Numbered from the stretch's first letter, positions 8,562 to 18,588 are shown. The stretch is 36,076 nt of DNA from Thaumarchaeota archaeon 13_1_20CM_2_39_20 (GCA_001920395.1 MNJS01000010.1:1-36076); one strand, 5' to 3'. Numbers and translations are program-made. Notes: generated by a model not told the origin, from the sequence alone.

Positions 8562-10520
8562 ATGAATGCAGAATACCGTTGTCCGAAATGTAAAACATTT
8601 CTTACTGCCACGCCTGAGGGCTATTCATGCCAAAATTGCAACTGCGTATATTTTTTGCGAGACGGCTATGTTGACTTTATCGGAGAATCAGAATTCTACG
8701 CAGGTGAGGTATCTAAAAAACAAATGGAAATATTGATACAAGAAATTGATTCGTTAGGATATGAAGAAGGAATTAGCCGGTTTTTTAAACAAAATCCCTC
8801 TCTTCAAGATTATGTGACAAGTGTTAGAAGGATAGACTGGGTTTGCCATTGTTTAACAAAAAACAATTCACGCTGTTTAGATATTGGGAGCGGGCTAGGT
8901 AATATTTCTGAGAATCTCTCTCGCATTTACGGAGAAGTATATTCGTTAGAAGCGGTAAAAGAGCGAATCGAATTTCAAAAAAGGAGATATAAAAATTCTA
9001 ATCGAGCCAATATTATCATACTTAGGGGTAACGCTTTAGAATTACCCTTTCCGGATAATTATTTCGATTTAATAGTTTGCAATGGTGTTCTTGAATGGGT
9101 AGGTATGATGAATACAAACGTATCTCCCCGTGAAGTTCAACTTTCATTTCTTCGAGAAGTGAAAAGAGTACTATCAAATAATGGCTGTCTTTATGTAGGA
9201 ATCGAAAATAGATTGGGACTGCCCTTTCTTCTTGGTGAAAGAGACCACAGTGGCCTTCCATATACTAGTCTTCTACCTAGATGGTTAGCAAATTTTGTGG
9301 TGAAAAAATTCGGTCGTGCTGGCGGAGTATATGGCGACAAATCAAGTGTGATTAGGGAAAAGAGGGGATACCATACTTATACCTACACCATATATGGATA
9401 CAAAAAACTTTTTGCGCAAGCTGGTTTTGGACTCAAATCTTATTGGGTGTTCCCTTCATATAATGAGCCTTACTTTTCTGGAAATCTTGAGGATAAAATT
9501 GGATTAAAGGCCTTTGTTCGATATCAGGGGGACTTTGTTAAGCGATTCAAAATTCTTGTTTCGATAATAAAAAAAATGCCAAAGTCGGTAATAAGATTGA
9601 CAGCAAATTTACTTAGTCCTAGTTTTCTCTTTTATTGTTTTAAGAGCAACTCACCAGATTCAGTTGACGAAATCATCGTTAGTAACGCAGCAATTCAAAG
9701 CTTCACTACAATAAGCCAAGGTAGTGACATAAAGTATGTACTCTACGACAAAAGAGGCAAGCCAGCAAGGATTGCTCATCTAAAGCGCTTCGGAAACGAT
9801 TTTCCTACTGTTTTGCGCTCTTATGACAAAACTAGTCCTAATTCTCATATTCCAAAGGAGAGAATTTGGTTAGAGGATTGGATATCTGGAAGGCCACTGG
9901 CATACCTCAAATCTGATGAAATCGCGGCGGCGATCAACTGGCTCGTTGATTTTCAAGATAAAACTCGTGGACCAAGCATAACTACAAATGATATAACATC
10001 AGAAGTAAATTACATCAAAATTGAACTCATGAAAATACCTGATCTGAACAAATTAGAATACGTAAGATGGATAGAAGATTATCAACAATTTATGGAAGGA
10101 CTCAGGATTAGTAAAGTTGCTGAGCATGGAGATTTCTGGCAGGGAAACATATTGATTGACAAATCCGTAAACAAGATCAATGTTATCGATTGGGACCATT
10201 ATAGAGAAGATGGAAACCCTTTCTTTGATTTTATATTTTTTATTATAAATGTGATACTGCTAGGAGGTAGCGTAGAAGAATTTGGCCATTACCTCGATGA
10301 AGGCAGAAGGGTTGCCTCCATCGTGAAGAAAATGAAAGCCAAAGTTGAAAGCTACTTTGGTTTTGAACTTAATCTAGACATTCTTATTCGATATGTTATC
10401 ATACGATTCATAATTAGAAAACATCTAGAAGGCGGATCATATGATCAAACAACTATCACACTTAAGAAAGTACTCAATATATTGTCGCAAGATGGACAGG
10501 CAGCAGGTTTTGGGACCTAA
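8562..10520 (+). CDS. Zinc-ribbon / SAM methyltransferase / APH-like kinase fusion protein
   Basis: About 652 residues and three parts. First, a short zinc ribbon (CPKC and CQNC, 11 residues apart). Second, a class I SAM-dependent methyltransferase: CLDIGSGLGN is motif I, VYSLEAV carries the acidic residue after beta 2, NALELPFPDNYFDLIVCNGVLEW is the motif II-III region, and FLREVKRVLSNNGCLYVGIEN follows. Third, a C-terminal domain with the aminoglycoside-phosphotransferase/choline-kinase signature HGDFWQGN and VIDWDHYREDGNPFFD, i.e. the catalytic HxDxxxxN and the metal-binding DW. Function is presumably modification (methyl and phosphate transfer) of a glycan or its precursor; no substrate can be named. 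The zinc-ribbon start fits ATG 8562, with a TATA-like AATTAAATA at 8522-8530. An in-frame ATG at 8532 would add 10 residues. It converges with the next gene, 27 bp apart. Confidence 0.82.
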   Translation: MNAEYRCPKCKTFLTATPEGYSCQNCNCVYFLRDGYVDFIGESEFYAGEVSKKQMEILIQEIDSLGYEEGISRFFKQNPSLQDYVTSVRRIDWVCHCLTKNNSRCLDIGSGLGNISENLSRIYGEVYSLEAVKERIEFQKRRYKNSNRANIIILRGNALELPFPDNYFDLIVCNGVLEWVGMMNTNVSPREVQLSFLREVKRVLSNNGCLYVGIENRLGLPFLLGERDHSGLPYTSLLPRWLANFVVKKFGRAGGVYGDKSSVIREKRGYHTYTYTIYGYKKLFAQAGFGLKSYWVFPSYNEPYFSGNLEDKIGLKAFVRYQGDFVKRFKILVSIIKKMPKSVIRLTANLLSPSFLFYCFKSNSPDSVDEIIVSNAAIQSFTTISQGSDIKYVLYDKRGKPARIAHLKRFGNDFPTVLRSYDKTSPNSHIPKERIWLEDWISGRPLAYLKSDEIAAAINWLVDFQDKTRGPSITTNDITSEVNYIKIELMKIPDLNKLEYVRWIEDYQQFMEGLRISKVAEHGDFWQGNILIDKSVNKINVIDWDHYREDGNPFFDFIFFIINVILLGGSVEEFGHYLDEGRRVASIVKKMKAKVESYFGFELNLDILIRYVIIRFIIRKHLEGGSYDQTTITLKKVLNILSQDGQAAGFGT

Positions 10521-10547
10521 GGTAATAAATTTCAAAACTATCATTCT

Positions 10548-13500
10548 TCAGTTTGTAGTACTTTCTGGGAGCAATTTCCTAGACTCTAGTCTTCGTCTAT
10601 TGAAAATAAGAACATTACCTAGAATCAATGCTAGACCTATTGTTAATATATAGGGCATACTTTGCGTGGTAAAAATATTTTCTAAACTACCAAGCTCATC
10701 AAAGGAGTAAATTTGGCTAGGCGTTGATATTTTGCCTTCAAATGAACTATTGTGTACCACGGTAAAATAATCAGAGTATCTGATATCGTATGATACCTTT
10801 CCGTCTATTGTAAGATAATCTCCAAGTACTCTTACCCTTTTGCCGGTATCTCCATATCCATAGAAGCCCTCGAATATGGTCATACCACTTGATTCGACTC
10901 TTGGTTGCCTAATTAATACATCCGACCCTCCCAAATTAATTTGGATATTATTACCCGTTATTGTATTTGAACTTCCATTATTGTAGACAAGTAAGAGAAC
11001 CGAAGGATGCCCTGCTACTACTATCGACGACTGATTTAGTAACGCATGCGAATAAAAGCCCTCGCCTCCGTTAATAATTCCTCCGTGACTTTTTATTATG
11101 GTCTTATCAGTGTCGATGGGAATTATTTCCGACACATATTTGAAATCTGAACTCTTTCCATCAATCTTAATCATTAGAGAAGGAGAATCAACATTTACTA
11201 TCGCTGAAGATGAGTTGAGCACAATATCGCCTGTGAAAGTAGCATTTTGAAAAACAGTGACTCCTCCTAATACAAGGCTCTGCGAATTTCTTGTCATTTT
11301 GTAAGCCGGAAATTTGGCATCAGCTGATTCTAGCAACATGCTAAGAGAAGGAAGAAGCTGTTGTATGTCGGCATTTCTGGCATCTAATTCTTGAATTATT
11401 GGTTTTGCATTAAGATAAAAGATTCCATATCCCTCGTAAGTAGCTGACGCAATGAAAGGCTCACCTAGATCAAGAGTTGTTGCTCCGTCTCCTTTTTGAT
11501 TAATATTATTAGGGAATTCTGAATATATCCTAGTGTTATTTCCTACGAAGCTCCAAACAGTTGAAGGATAGCCCCCTTTGATTCTCTCTTGATTAGATAC
11601 TCCAGCTAGTGCATCTAACAAGGTACCATTGCCGTCAAGATTAAGAACCAGTAGTTTTTTGAATTGAAAATTATAATCTTTCTTATAATGAATCATTTTC
11701 AAAGCTGTATCATCATTTGGAGCAACTACTATCTTGGCTTTGCTTATGAAACTAACATCAGATTCAAGAGCAGTTGTATAATTGTAGCCTCCAAGAGATA
11801 ATATGTCATATGCATAGTAGATTCTATTTTGGTTCTCTGGCAGGACTAGAACCATATCGCTGTTGGATGAAGGAGGTGAAACCCTAGGAACTTCAAGGAT
11901 TTCCTCTGCGGGGCCTCTGTACGTCACTGGTGCCACTTTCAAAATATGTGATGCGATGTACCCGTTTCCATATTGAGACGTTATTTTATTGAAATCCGCT
12001 TGTTGAAGCAATATGACTGTAGAGCTATTCATGGAAGAGAAGACATTCAATGGTAGTTCAGGACTCTTTGAGGGCCAAAGTTGGTATCTATAGTAATCAA
12101 CAACATATCCAAAATTTTTGAATTGAGCAATATTTCTAGAGCTGTCCGTGACTGTGAGGAATATTGAGTATGGATCGGTACCAGTTAGATGGTCTACAAG
12201 AGTACTTTGATTCTCACTGAGAGATCTTTTCTGGAAAGTCTCAAGCTGGTAATCGATGCTTAGGAATGTTGAGAATATTCCCCCTAAAACTAATAATGAT
12301 AAAAGACTGACGGTCAGAACATTTTTGAGACGGTTTGAGGATTTGTATTCCTCTCGCCATTGGATTAACTTCAATATGATTAGAGAAGAAAGGATCGCAC
12401 AACTGAAGTATGCATATGGAATTATTCGTCTCTCCCAATATCCTGTATCAGTAAAGTTAGCGTTAACGTAGGTTAAAATTCTACCGAAAACTATAGCGAA
12501 AACCAAAAAAGCCACAAAAATTAAAACTGGATGGTCTCGGTATTTTTTTACTACCACAATAGACCCGAATATAGCAGTAGCGCCCACTACCCCTAGCAGG
12601 ACAGGATACAATTCCCAAGGAACTGCCAAAATTCGAAAGTTAGTTCGAGAAAATGCGTCTGGATTTAAGATCCAATGAATTAATAAAATAGAAAAAATAA
12701 ACAAGACAATAGAAGAGACTAGGGCTGAATTGATTTTGAGCCTTAGGCTAGCTCTTTTCTGGTGTCTTAGCAGATATAGCACAAAGAATGCAAGAAAGGC
12801 CAAGATGGGGACGTACTGGAATGAAACTGTTTGATAGTGTGGATTAAATTGTTCGTATGAGAGTGTCAATATCGCTGAAGCGGCAAGAGCTATTAACGCT
12901 GATATAGCTGTTTCTCTGATACGTAATTTTATCGCAGGACGAATCAACGTCACGATGAAAAGTAGAATTAGAAACATGAGAAATTCTGGGAGGTGGACTT
13001 GACTAAGGGTTGTCAATAAAAATGATGCAATAATTATGTAGTTGCGGCTAGACAGGTCATTACGTTTCATGAGGTAAAGCAAGATGAAGAAGATGGTAAA
13101 TCCCATTGTGAGTGGTCTAAACCAGAGCCACAGCCAACCTTGTCCGGCAGCTACATCGAAATACGTTATGTTATATGACTTGCTAAGAATATCAAGATAA
13201 TTAATAGAAATTCCCGGGCTAAATTTTTGCTGAACGACGTAAAGCCAACCAAATCCTGAAAAAACAAAAAATGAAATAGTGGCCACCAAATGAGCTCGCC
13301 TGTCTATATCACTTAGATACGCCTTTGCCATGACATAAAAAGAAAAAATCAGAAATATGCTCAAACATGCAATTGCAGATTGAAGAAGCCATGCGGGGGT
13401 GTTTGATAGAGTGTTCACAGCAGCCAAAGCAGAATGGAACCAGACGTATTCACTTGTATAAATATCGGGCGTCTCAGTAAGTGTTTCAGTTAGTGAAAGA

Positions 13501-14198
13501 TGCGCAATTATGTCTGAACTTGGAACAAATGCCAAGTTTGGATAAAGACTTGAAATAACAAATGCAAAAAATACAATTATCCACAGCAGCACCAAGAATT
13601 CAACTAGATTGTATGAGACCTCAGTACTTGCAGAGGTAAGACTCTGTTTTAGTTTGATTTTCCCTAAAGAATCTTTTAGAATTGGAAACAGGCAGACAAC
13701 TGCATAAGTTGCAGAAAGTAGAGTAGTTGTAACCTCCTTGGAAAATAATGATACTATAAAAATTATTGATGTTAATCCAATACTTAGACAAAAGGATAAT
13801 GGGAGAATTGAAAAGGTCGATATTTGGCGATCAGCAACGCCAAGGAGTCTAAGCAGAACCCATCCAGGCAAGAAAAAAGAAATGATCATGTAGAACGGGA
13901 GCATAATGTCAATCTTGGGATAAGCAAGTATGTTATAGACAAAAATGATAATTGAACACCCTGCCAGGAAATAGTCTACCACATTGGCTGACAAAAATGA
14001 CGTGGCCGTCCTTAGTCTATAGTTTGATCGAGATGACAACAGGACAAAAATCCATGTTAAGAGTACAGCAAAAGTAAAGAGTACATATTTTATCTGATGA
14101 TTGATAACAAAAAGAATTATAGATAAAGTACTGACGATTATTACGGCACCAAAAGCGGTAACTGGAATCCTTGCCAGCATTTGCTTATTATTTATCAT
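10548..14198 (-). CDS. Very large multi-spanning membrane protein, GT-C-like, with large extracellular domain
   Basis: A 1216-residue protein. Residues 1 to about 655 contain roughly 19 hydrophobic segments. The loop after about the seventh segment carries SSDIIAHL (Asp229, His233), placed where GT-C glycosyltransferases have their catalytic acidic motif, and FFLPGWVLLRLLG near residue 113 is a motif seen in related archaeal membrane proteins. Residues about 660-1180 form a soluble, probably extracellular, mostly beta region (including an apparent Rossmann-like part and beta-sandwich or beta-solenoid stretches), and a last membrane helix (ILTIGLALILGNVLIF) is followed by a basic tail. This is consistent with a lipid-linked-sugar-dependent glycosyltransferase or an oligosaccharyltransferase relative, but homology to a named family cannot be shown by eye. 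It lies upstream on the same strand as nothing else, and shares the locus with a flippase and GT4 enzymes. Confidence 0.7.
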   Translation of the reverse strand: MINNKQMLARIPVTAFGAVIIVSTLSIILFVINHQIKYVLFTFAVLLTWIFVLLSSRSNYRLRTATSFLSANVVDYFLAGCSIIIFVYNILAYPKIDIMLPFYMIISFFLPGWVLLRLLGVADRQISTFSILPLSFCLSIGLTSIIFIVSLFSKEVTTTLLSATYAVVCLFPILKDSLGKIKLKQSLTSASTEVSYNLVEFLVLLWIIVFFAFVISSLYPNLAFVPSSDIIAHLSLTETLTETPDIYTSEYVWFHSALAAVNTLSNTPAWLLQSAIACLSIFLIFSFYVMAKAYLSDIDRRAHLVATISFFVFSGFGWLYVVQQKFSPGISINYLDILSKSYNITYFDVAAGQGWLWLWFRPLTMGFTIFFILLYLMKRNDLSSRNYIIIASFLLTTLSQVHLPEFLMFLILLFIVTLIRPAIKLRIRETAISALIALAASAILTLSYEQFNPHYQTVSFQYVPILAFLAFFVLYLLRHQKRASLRLKINSALVSSIVLFIFSILLIHWILNPDAFSRTNFRILAVPWELYPVLLGVVGATAIFGSIVVVKKYRDHPVLIFVAFLVFAIVFGRILTYVNANFTDTGYWERRIIPYAYFSCAILSSLIILKLIQWREEYKSSNRLKNVLTVSLLSLLVLGGIFSTFLSIDYQLETFQKRSLSENQSTLVDHLTGTDPYSIFLTVTDSSRNIAQFKNFGYVVDYYRYQLWPSKSPELPLNVFSSMNSSTVILLQQADFNKITSQYGNGYIASHILKVAPVTYRGPAEEILEVPRVSPPSSNSDMVLVLPENQNRIYYAYDILSLGGYNYTTALESDVSFISKAKIVVAPNDDTALKMIHYKKDYNFQFKKLLVLNLDGNGTLLDALAGVSNQERIKGGYPSTVWSFVGNNTRIYSEFPNNINQKGDGATTLDLGEPFIASATYEGYGIFYLNAKPIIQELDARNADIQQLLPSLSMLLESADAKFPAYKMTRNSQSLVLGGVTVFQNATFTGDIVLNSSSAIVNVDSPSLMIKIDGKSSDFKYVSEIIPIDTDKTIIKSHGGIINGGEGFYSHALLNQSSIVVAGHPSVLLLVYNNGSSNTITGNNIQINLGGSDVLIRQPRVESSGMTIFEGFYGYGDTGKRVRVLGDYLTIDGKVSYDIRYSDYFTVVHNSSFEGKISTPSQIYSFDELGSLENIFTTQSMPYILTIGLALILGNVLIFNRRRLESRKLLPESTTN

Positions 14199-14353
14199 AT
14201 ATTGATATACTTCGTGAAAGATATCTCGTATCTTGGATGTAATTCTTAATTATTCCAACCATACACATTTTATCCTCCTTGTACTGACTAAGAATAAGAC
14301 GGTTTGTTATAGTATAAAAAATCGGTAGGGCAGCTTTTAATATTTTCAACAAA

Positions 14354-15565
14354 TTATGAATCTACCTTTTTGGTCAATGTTAAATAATGTTGTAGAATTT
14401 TAGAGAAAACCGCCTCTTCGTCATACTCACTTGCTTTGATTTTGGCATTGGTACCTAATTCTGACCGCAGTGATTCATCATTAGCAAGTAACTGGATGGC
14501 CTCACTTAGCTCTTGACAGCTATGGGGACTAATGAGCAATCCCTCTCTTTTATGAATGATCAATAATCTGTTAGCAGGAATATCACTACATATCACGGCA
14601 CGCTCACAACTCATAGCTTCAAGCAATGCGCTGGAGAGACCTTCTGTGTATGAAGGAAGCACAAAAATATCAAACCCAGAAAGAACTCTAGAAATATCAT
14701 GTCGCATACCACAAAAGATTACTTTGTCTTTAGCACCAAGTCTTCCGACCTCTTCTCTAAGTTGAGGATCTAGAGTACCTGTTCCTACTATTACTAGTTT
14801 CATGGAAGAATAGTGTCCTATTGCCTGGACAAATGAGTTTAACAGTGTAAGGAGATTCTTTTCTGCAGACAATCTGCCGACAAATCCCACCACTATTGTA
14901 TGCTTCTCTATACCTAGCTCTTTGCGTATCAAATCTCTATTAGTTTGGGAGAACACAAAATTTTCTAGTTTTATTGGGTTGGGAATGAACTCTGCAACTT
15001 TGGCAGTAATCTTCCTCAAATAGTCCCTTATTTCTGGATTGACAGCTATGATACTGTCTGCTCGCTTTAATGTGAAAATGTCGAGATTATATTCAAACTT
15101 CAGCAATATTCTTCCAAGTCTTCCTTTAAGGATTGACTCTAGACTTTTGTGCCTAATTCCATGTGAGGATAATATCACTGGTATTTTCATCATTTTGCCA
15201 GCCATTACTGCTGCAAGACCTGAATATCCAGTATCCTGCGCATGAATTAGTTTTATCGGCGACTTCTTATTTATCAAAAGAATTTGTAGGAAACAAAATA
15301 GCGAAAAGAGTAGTCTTGACATCATATAGATAACATGTGGTGGATATGCTACTCTGATGTTTTTTCCGTTATTCTTTTTATTTTGATTAGTTTCAACCTT
15401 GGATAAATATTCTGCTTTCACTCCTGTAAATGTTCGGCCAATAAGAACTACATTCTGGTTCTGTTTCAGCAACCATCTACCAAGGGCAAGCGCGAATCGT
15501 TCCTCCCCATAAGGCATCTCATGAATATAGCCTGATGTCAAAATACAGTACACGGAGCTAGTCAT
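14354..15565 (-). CDS. Glycosyltransferase family 4
   Basis: A GT-B fold retaining glycosyltransferase of about 403 residues, which would add a sugar from a nucleotide-sugar donor to a lipid-linked acceptor at the inner membrane face. The N-terminal half includes SGYIHEMPYGEERFALALGRWL and IKLIHAQDTGYSGLAAV. The C-terminal half has VGFVGRLSAEKN (start of the donor domain), LVIVGTG, VIFCGMRHDI, and the family signature FVLPSYTEGLSSALLEAM, containing the E-x7-E motif. I use ATG 15565; an in-frame TTG at 15571 would add two residues. It follows the upstream GT4 gene by 11 nt on the same strand and is certainly in the same transcript. The hydrophobic segment near residue 90 (LFSLFCFLQILLI) may be a peripheral membrane contact. 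Donor and acceptor are unknown. Confidence 0.9.
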   Translation of the reverse strand: MTSSVYCILTSGYIHEMPYGEERFALALGRWLLKQNQNVVLIGRTFTGVKAEYLSKVETNQNKKNNGKNIRVAYPPHVIYMMSRLLFSLFCFLQILLINKKSPIKLIHAQDTGYSGLAAVMAGKMMKIPVILSSHGIRHKSLESILKGRLGRILLKFEYNLDIFTLKRADSIIAVNPEIRDYLRKITAKVAEFIPNPIKLENFVFSQTNRDLIRKELGIEKHTIVVGFVGRLSAEKNLLTLLNSFVQAIGHYSSMKLVIVGTGTLDPQLREEVGRLGAKDKVIFCGMRHDISRVLSGFDIFVLPSYTEGLSSALLEAMSCERAVICSDIPANRLLIIHKREGLLISPHSCQELSEAIQLLANDESLRSELGTNAKIKASEYDEEAVFSKILQHYLTLTKKVDS

Positions 15566-15576
15566 TTCCAAAAGTC

Positions 15577-16734
15577 CTATTCATTCAACAGATAGTGATA
15601 GATTCTATGTAAATCTTGTTCCATGTTATTCCAGTTGTATTTCTGTTCAAATGCTCTTCGTCCATTTGCTCCCAATCTTTTTCGAAGTTCTTTATTATCA
15701 CGCAAACTAATTATCGCAGTTTTTATCTGATTTAAATCGTTGTAATCTACTTTGATGCCACATTTAATTTCATCAACTAACTCATGTGCTACATTTGTTA
15801 TCATTGGTATTCCAAATTTCATTGCCTCAAAAAATTTGTTGGGCATCGAAAAGTTGTTAATTGGTAGGCTCAAATCGTATAAAATAACCATCGCATCACA
15901 ATTTGCTTCAAGCTCTAATGCATCAACGGGAAGTAATAGTCCCTTGTACTTCACATTAGGTAGTGTTGTCATCTGGTCGAAAAAATCCTGATCTATTACT
16001 CTACCTGCAACTAACAGTTCGACTCCTTTCAGATCCTTTATTGCCTCAGTTATTCTTTCTATTCCACGATTCCGTATGATGGTACCAGTGTAAACAAGAG
16101 TGAAAGAGGACTGGGTGGATTTTGTCCTTTCTATGCGATGACCTTCTGGGCAGTTCATAATTATCCTGCAATATTGCGGTTTTTTTCTAAATGTTTTTAA
16201 AAGCTTATCTGACACGGTTATAAGCACATCTGAGCGGCTCGCCAATGATTCTTCTACCCTATTAATAACAGAGCTTAATAGGCTGAATTTTTCTGGAACG
16301 TACCCCATTGCATATCTATCGAAGACATCAAATACTAGTTTCTTTTTAAATATTAACTTGTAAATATAGCAAGGTAAAATAGTGTCCAGATCACATGCAT
16401 GGACGACCTTTGGCCTGCAAATAATTAATTTAAAAAGAATCCATATCCAGAAAGCAGGAAAATATAACACCAATGTTTTCTTTCCGTAGGGGGCTTGCAG
16501 ATTAAACAACCCAAGTTCACTGAAATCATCGGTCTTTTCAATTGGTCTTGCTTCCCTATTCCATCCAAGGGTTGCCAAGGAGTATTTCTTAGATAAGGAT
16601 CCGACTATTTTTCTGACTCTCGGATCATAAACTATCGAATTAGACCTTATTATCGCGATATCTACCAAGGGTTCATCAACCAATAAACTCCAATCATATT
16701 TTAACTCATTTACCCTGAAGAAAACCAGGAACAT
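15577..16734 (-). CDS. Glycosyltransferase family 4
   Basis: A 385-residue GT-B glycosyltransferase, first gene of a two-gene operon with the GT4 at 14354. Recognised parts: IIRSNSIVYDPRVRKI at the start of the acceptor domain, KVVHACDLDTILP, SDVLITVSDKLL, LVYTGTIIRNRGI at the start of the donor domain, LLVAGRV, VKYKGLL, and NNFSMPNKFFEAMKFGIPMI, the equivalent of the E-x7-E region. The first 22 residues before VDIAII look unlike the family, whose members usually start right at this strand. An in-frame TTG at 16668 is therefore a plausible true start; the ATG at 16734 is kept because a TATA-like ATATAAAG lies just upstream (about 16748-16757), although a little close. Divergent from the flippase gene, with about 150 bp of shared promoter region. 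Confidence 0.88.
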   Translation of the reverse strand: MFLVFFRVNELKYDWSLLVDEPLVDIAIIRSNSIVYDPRVRKIVGSLSKKYSLATLGWNREARPIEKTDDFSELGLFNLQAPYGKKTLVLYFPAFWIWILFKLIICRPKVVHACDLDTILPCYIYKLIFKKKLVFDVFDRYAMGYVPEKFSLLSSVINRVEESLASRSDVLITVSDKLLKTFRKKPQYCRIIMNCPEGHRIERTKSTQSSFTLVYTGTIIRNRGIERITEAIKDLKGVELLVAGRVIDQDFFDQMTTLPNVKYKGLLLPVDALELEANCDAMVILYDLSLPINNFSMPNKFFEAMKFGIPMITNVAHELVDEIKCGIKVDYNDLNQIKTAIISLRDNKELRKRLGANGRRAFEQKYNWNNMEQDLHRIYHYLLNE

Positions 16735-16886
16735 ACTCAGATTTCACTTTATATCATGAGATGTCTTTTACTATTTGCCGATTCTACAAGAAATATCACA
16801 CAGATAACATATTCCAACTAAAATTCTTACTTTTTGTATGTGTTAACAACTTAATTAGGTAATTCTTTCAAATCTAATGAAGGTGA

Positions 16887-18383
16887 CAGAAATTTAGCAC
16901 AGGTAACGTAGGAAAAGGAGCTGGTTACCTCTTTATCGAGACAACCGTGTCTATGTTCTCTGGCTACGTTTTTTGGTTCATCATGTCCAAGTTAAGTACA
17001 ACTGAGGTAATTGGGACTGCCTCTGCTTTGGTTTCTCTGGTTGCTATTTTCTCAACGGTTGCAACTCTTGGAGTTCCATCTGGTGTGCAACGTTTTTTGG
17101 GACGAAGTTTTTCGGAGCAAAAAATTCATGAATCTAATGCCCTCGTCAGGTCTTCTTTAGTTCTAGTTACTATTGGAATACTTGGCTGTATAGTCGCAAT
17201 CATAATTGCCAAGGATTTTTTCCATAACACCTTCTCAATAGATGACAGTTTGATGCTTATAGCTATAGCATTAATAGGTTCGACTTCCACATACAATCTT
17301 TTTAGATCAATCATAATTGCTTCATTGAAAACTAAAATGCTGCCGATTATTACTTTAATGGCTACCTCAGCCAGGATTGGCGTAGGAATTATTCTAGTGT
17401 TGATGGGAACTGGTGCATTAGGTATTACAATCGGTTTCACATTATTCCCAATTCTTGCCTCGGTTCTTTTGTTTATTACTATAATATCTATTCTTAGACC
17501 ACGGAATTACAAACCAGAAGCCAACCCTGCATACCCATTTAAAGATACCCTTTCTTCTAGCTTAGCAAACTGGATACCTGCATTAATAACAACAGTTGGG
17601 TCTCAATTAGGAACTATTGTTGTATTTGGAACCAAAGGGGCAAGTCATGCTGGAATCTACTTTATAGCATTTTCAATATTCACAGCAATATCTGCCGCTA
17701 CCTCGGTATTATTGTTGGTCGCCTATCCCGCCTTAAGTGCTATGAATGATGGGCGAAAGAGGTTTACTTGGAGAATCATAAAAATGAGTTTAATGGTCAC
17801 CATACCCATTTCTTCATCTATCATTTTTTATTCAAAAGATATCATGCAATTATTTGGCCAAGCATATGTAGAGGGTTCTTTTTCTTTACAATTACTTCTG
17901 TTATCCGCTCTACCTACAGTGATAACAAGCGGAGTTAATTCTCTAATTTATTCACGTGGCAATTATAGACAGGTTCTATCAATAGGACTAGCCTCTAGTA
18001 TTCCACGTACTCTACTTTACTTTGTACTAGTTCCCCTTTACGGTAGTAGTGGGGCGGCGATTAGTTACACACTAGGTTCTATCGTTGGATTTGCCGCTTC
18101 AATTCTGCTTGCGAGAATGATTGGTTTACAAATATTTTGGAAGGATCTTCTCTTAATTCTTATACTTCCAAGCGGATTGGGACTTGGATTAAGCTACGTA
18201 GGAATTAATTATCTTGCAGGGATCCCAATTACCTTTGTAGCATCATACGCATTGTTTTTGAAAATGCGTATTGTGACCAGGAATGATGTTCAAGAATCCA
18301 TGAGTATTCTGCCATCGAAAATTGCAAATCCCATCCTTCGCATACTGAATGTGGTGGCTAAGAAATTAAATAAACTATATTAA
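16887..18383 (+). CDS. Wzx-type polysaccharide flippase (N-terminus lacks a usable start)
   Basis: A polytopic membrane protein with about 12 hydrophobic segments, of the MATE/MviN-Wzx family that flips lipid-linked oligosaccharides across the membrane. Typical features are SKLSTTEVIGTASALVSL, GVPSGVQRFLG, a central Gly-rich helix (ALGITIGFTLFPILASV), and GAAISYTLGSIVGFAAS. The conventional start would be GTG 16947 or ATG 16953, but family-like sequence continues upstream in frame: GNVGKGAGYLFIETT, from 16902, reaching back to an in-frame TGA at 16884-16886. Between that stop and 16947 there is no ATG, GTG or TTG. An ATG at 16876 (ATG AAG GTG ACA GAA ATT, then TAG) lies in another frame and would join if one base were missing from the T/A-rich stretch at 16889-16895. 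Either a frameshift has hit the N-terminus, or the sequence has an error, or translation starts at GTG 16947. Confidence 0.82.
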   Translation, partial: QKFSTGNVGKGAGYLFIETTVSMFSGYVFWFIMSKLSTTEVIGTASALVSLVAIFSTVATLGVPSGVQRFLGRSFSEQKIHESNALVRSSLVLVTIGILGCIVAIIIAKDFFHNTFSIDDSLMLIAIALIGSTSTYNLFRSIIIASLKTKMLPIITLMATSARIGVGIILVLMGTGALGITIGFTLFPILASVLLFITIISILRPRNYKPEANPAYPFKDTLSSSLANWIPALITTVGSQLGTIVVFGTKGASHAGIYFIAFSIFTAISAATSVLLLVAYPALSAMNDGRKRFTWRIIKMSLMVTIPISSSIIFYSKDIMQLFGQAYVEGSFSLQLLLLSALPTVITSGVNSLIYSRGNYRQVLSIGLASSIPRTLLYFVLVPLYGSSGAAISYTLGSIVGFAASILLARMIGLQIFWKDLLLILILPSGLGLGLSYVGINYLAGIPITFVASYALFLKMRIVTRNDVQESMSILPSKIANPILRILNVVAKKLNKLY

Positions 18384-18588
18384 ATTATATGTTCATCTTG
18401 CCTGCAGATGAATGACTCACCTCGATTGATAATATCGATCATATTCAAAATGACCTTTGGATCATAAGTTCCACCATTGCATTGTTCTCTATGGGAGGTT
18501 ATTAAGGAAAGTTCATCATATTTTACACGAGTATGTAAGATTACAAGACATACTATTGCATATTTCGATATTTCTCGGTGAAGCGATA

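Noticed and set aside
17126-17440. A 104-codon minus-strand open frame inside the flippase
   Set aside because: It is antisense to a well-supported membrane protein and has the pattern expected from hydrophobic codons in the opposite strand.
18457-18588. N-terminal extension of the 35-residue Cys/His protein
   Set aside because: Low-complexity His/Leu sequence without any motif; no promoter suggests a start at 18457.
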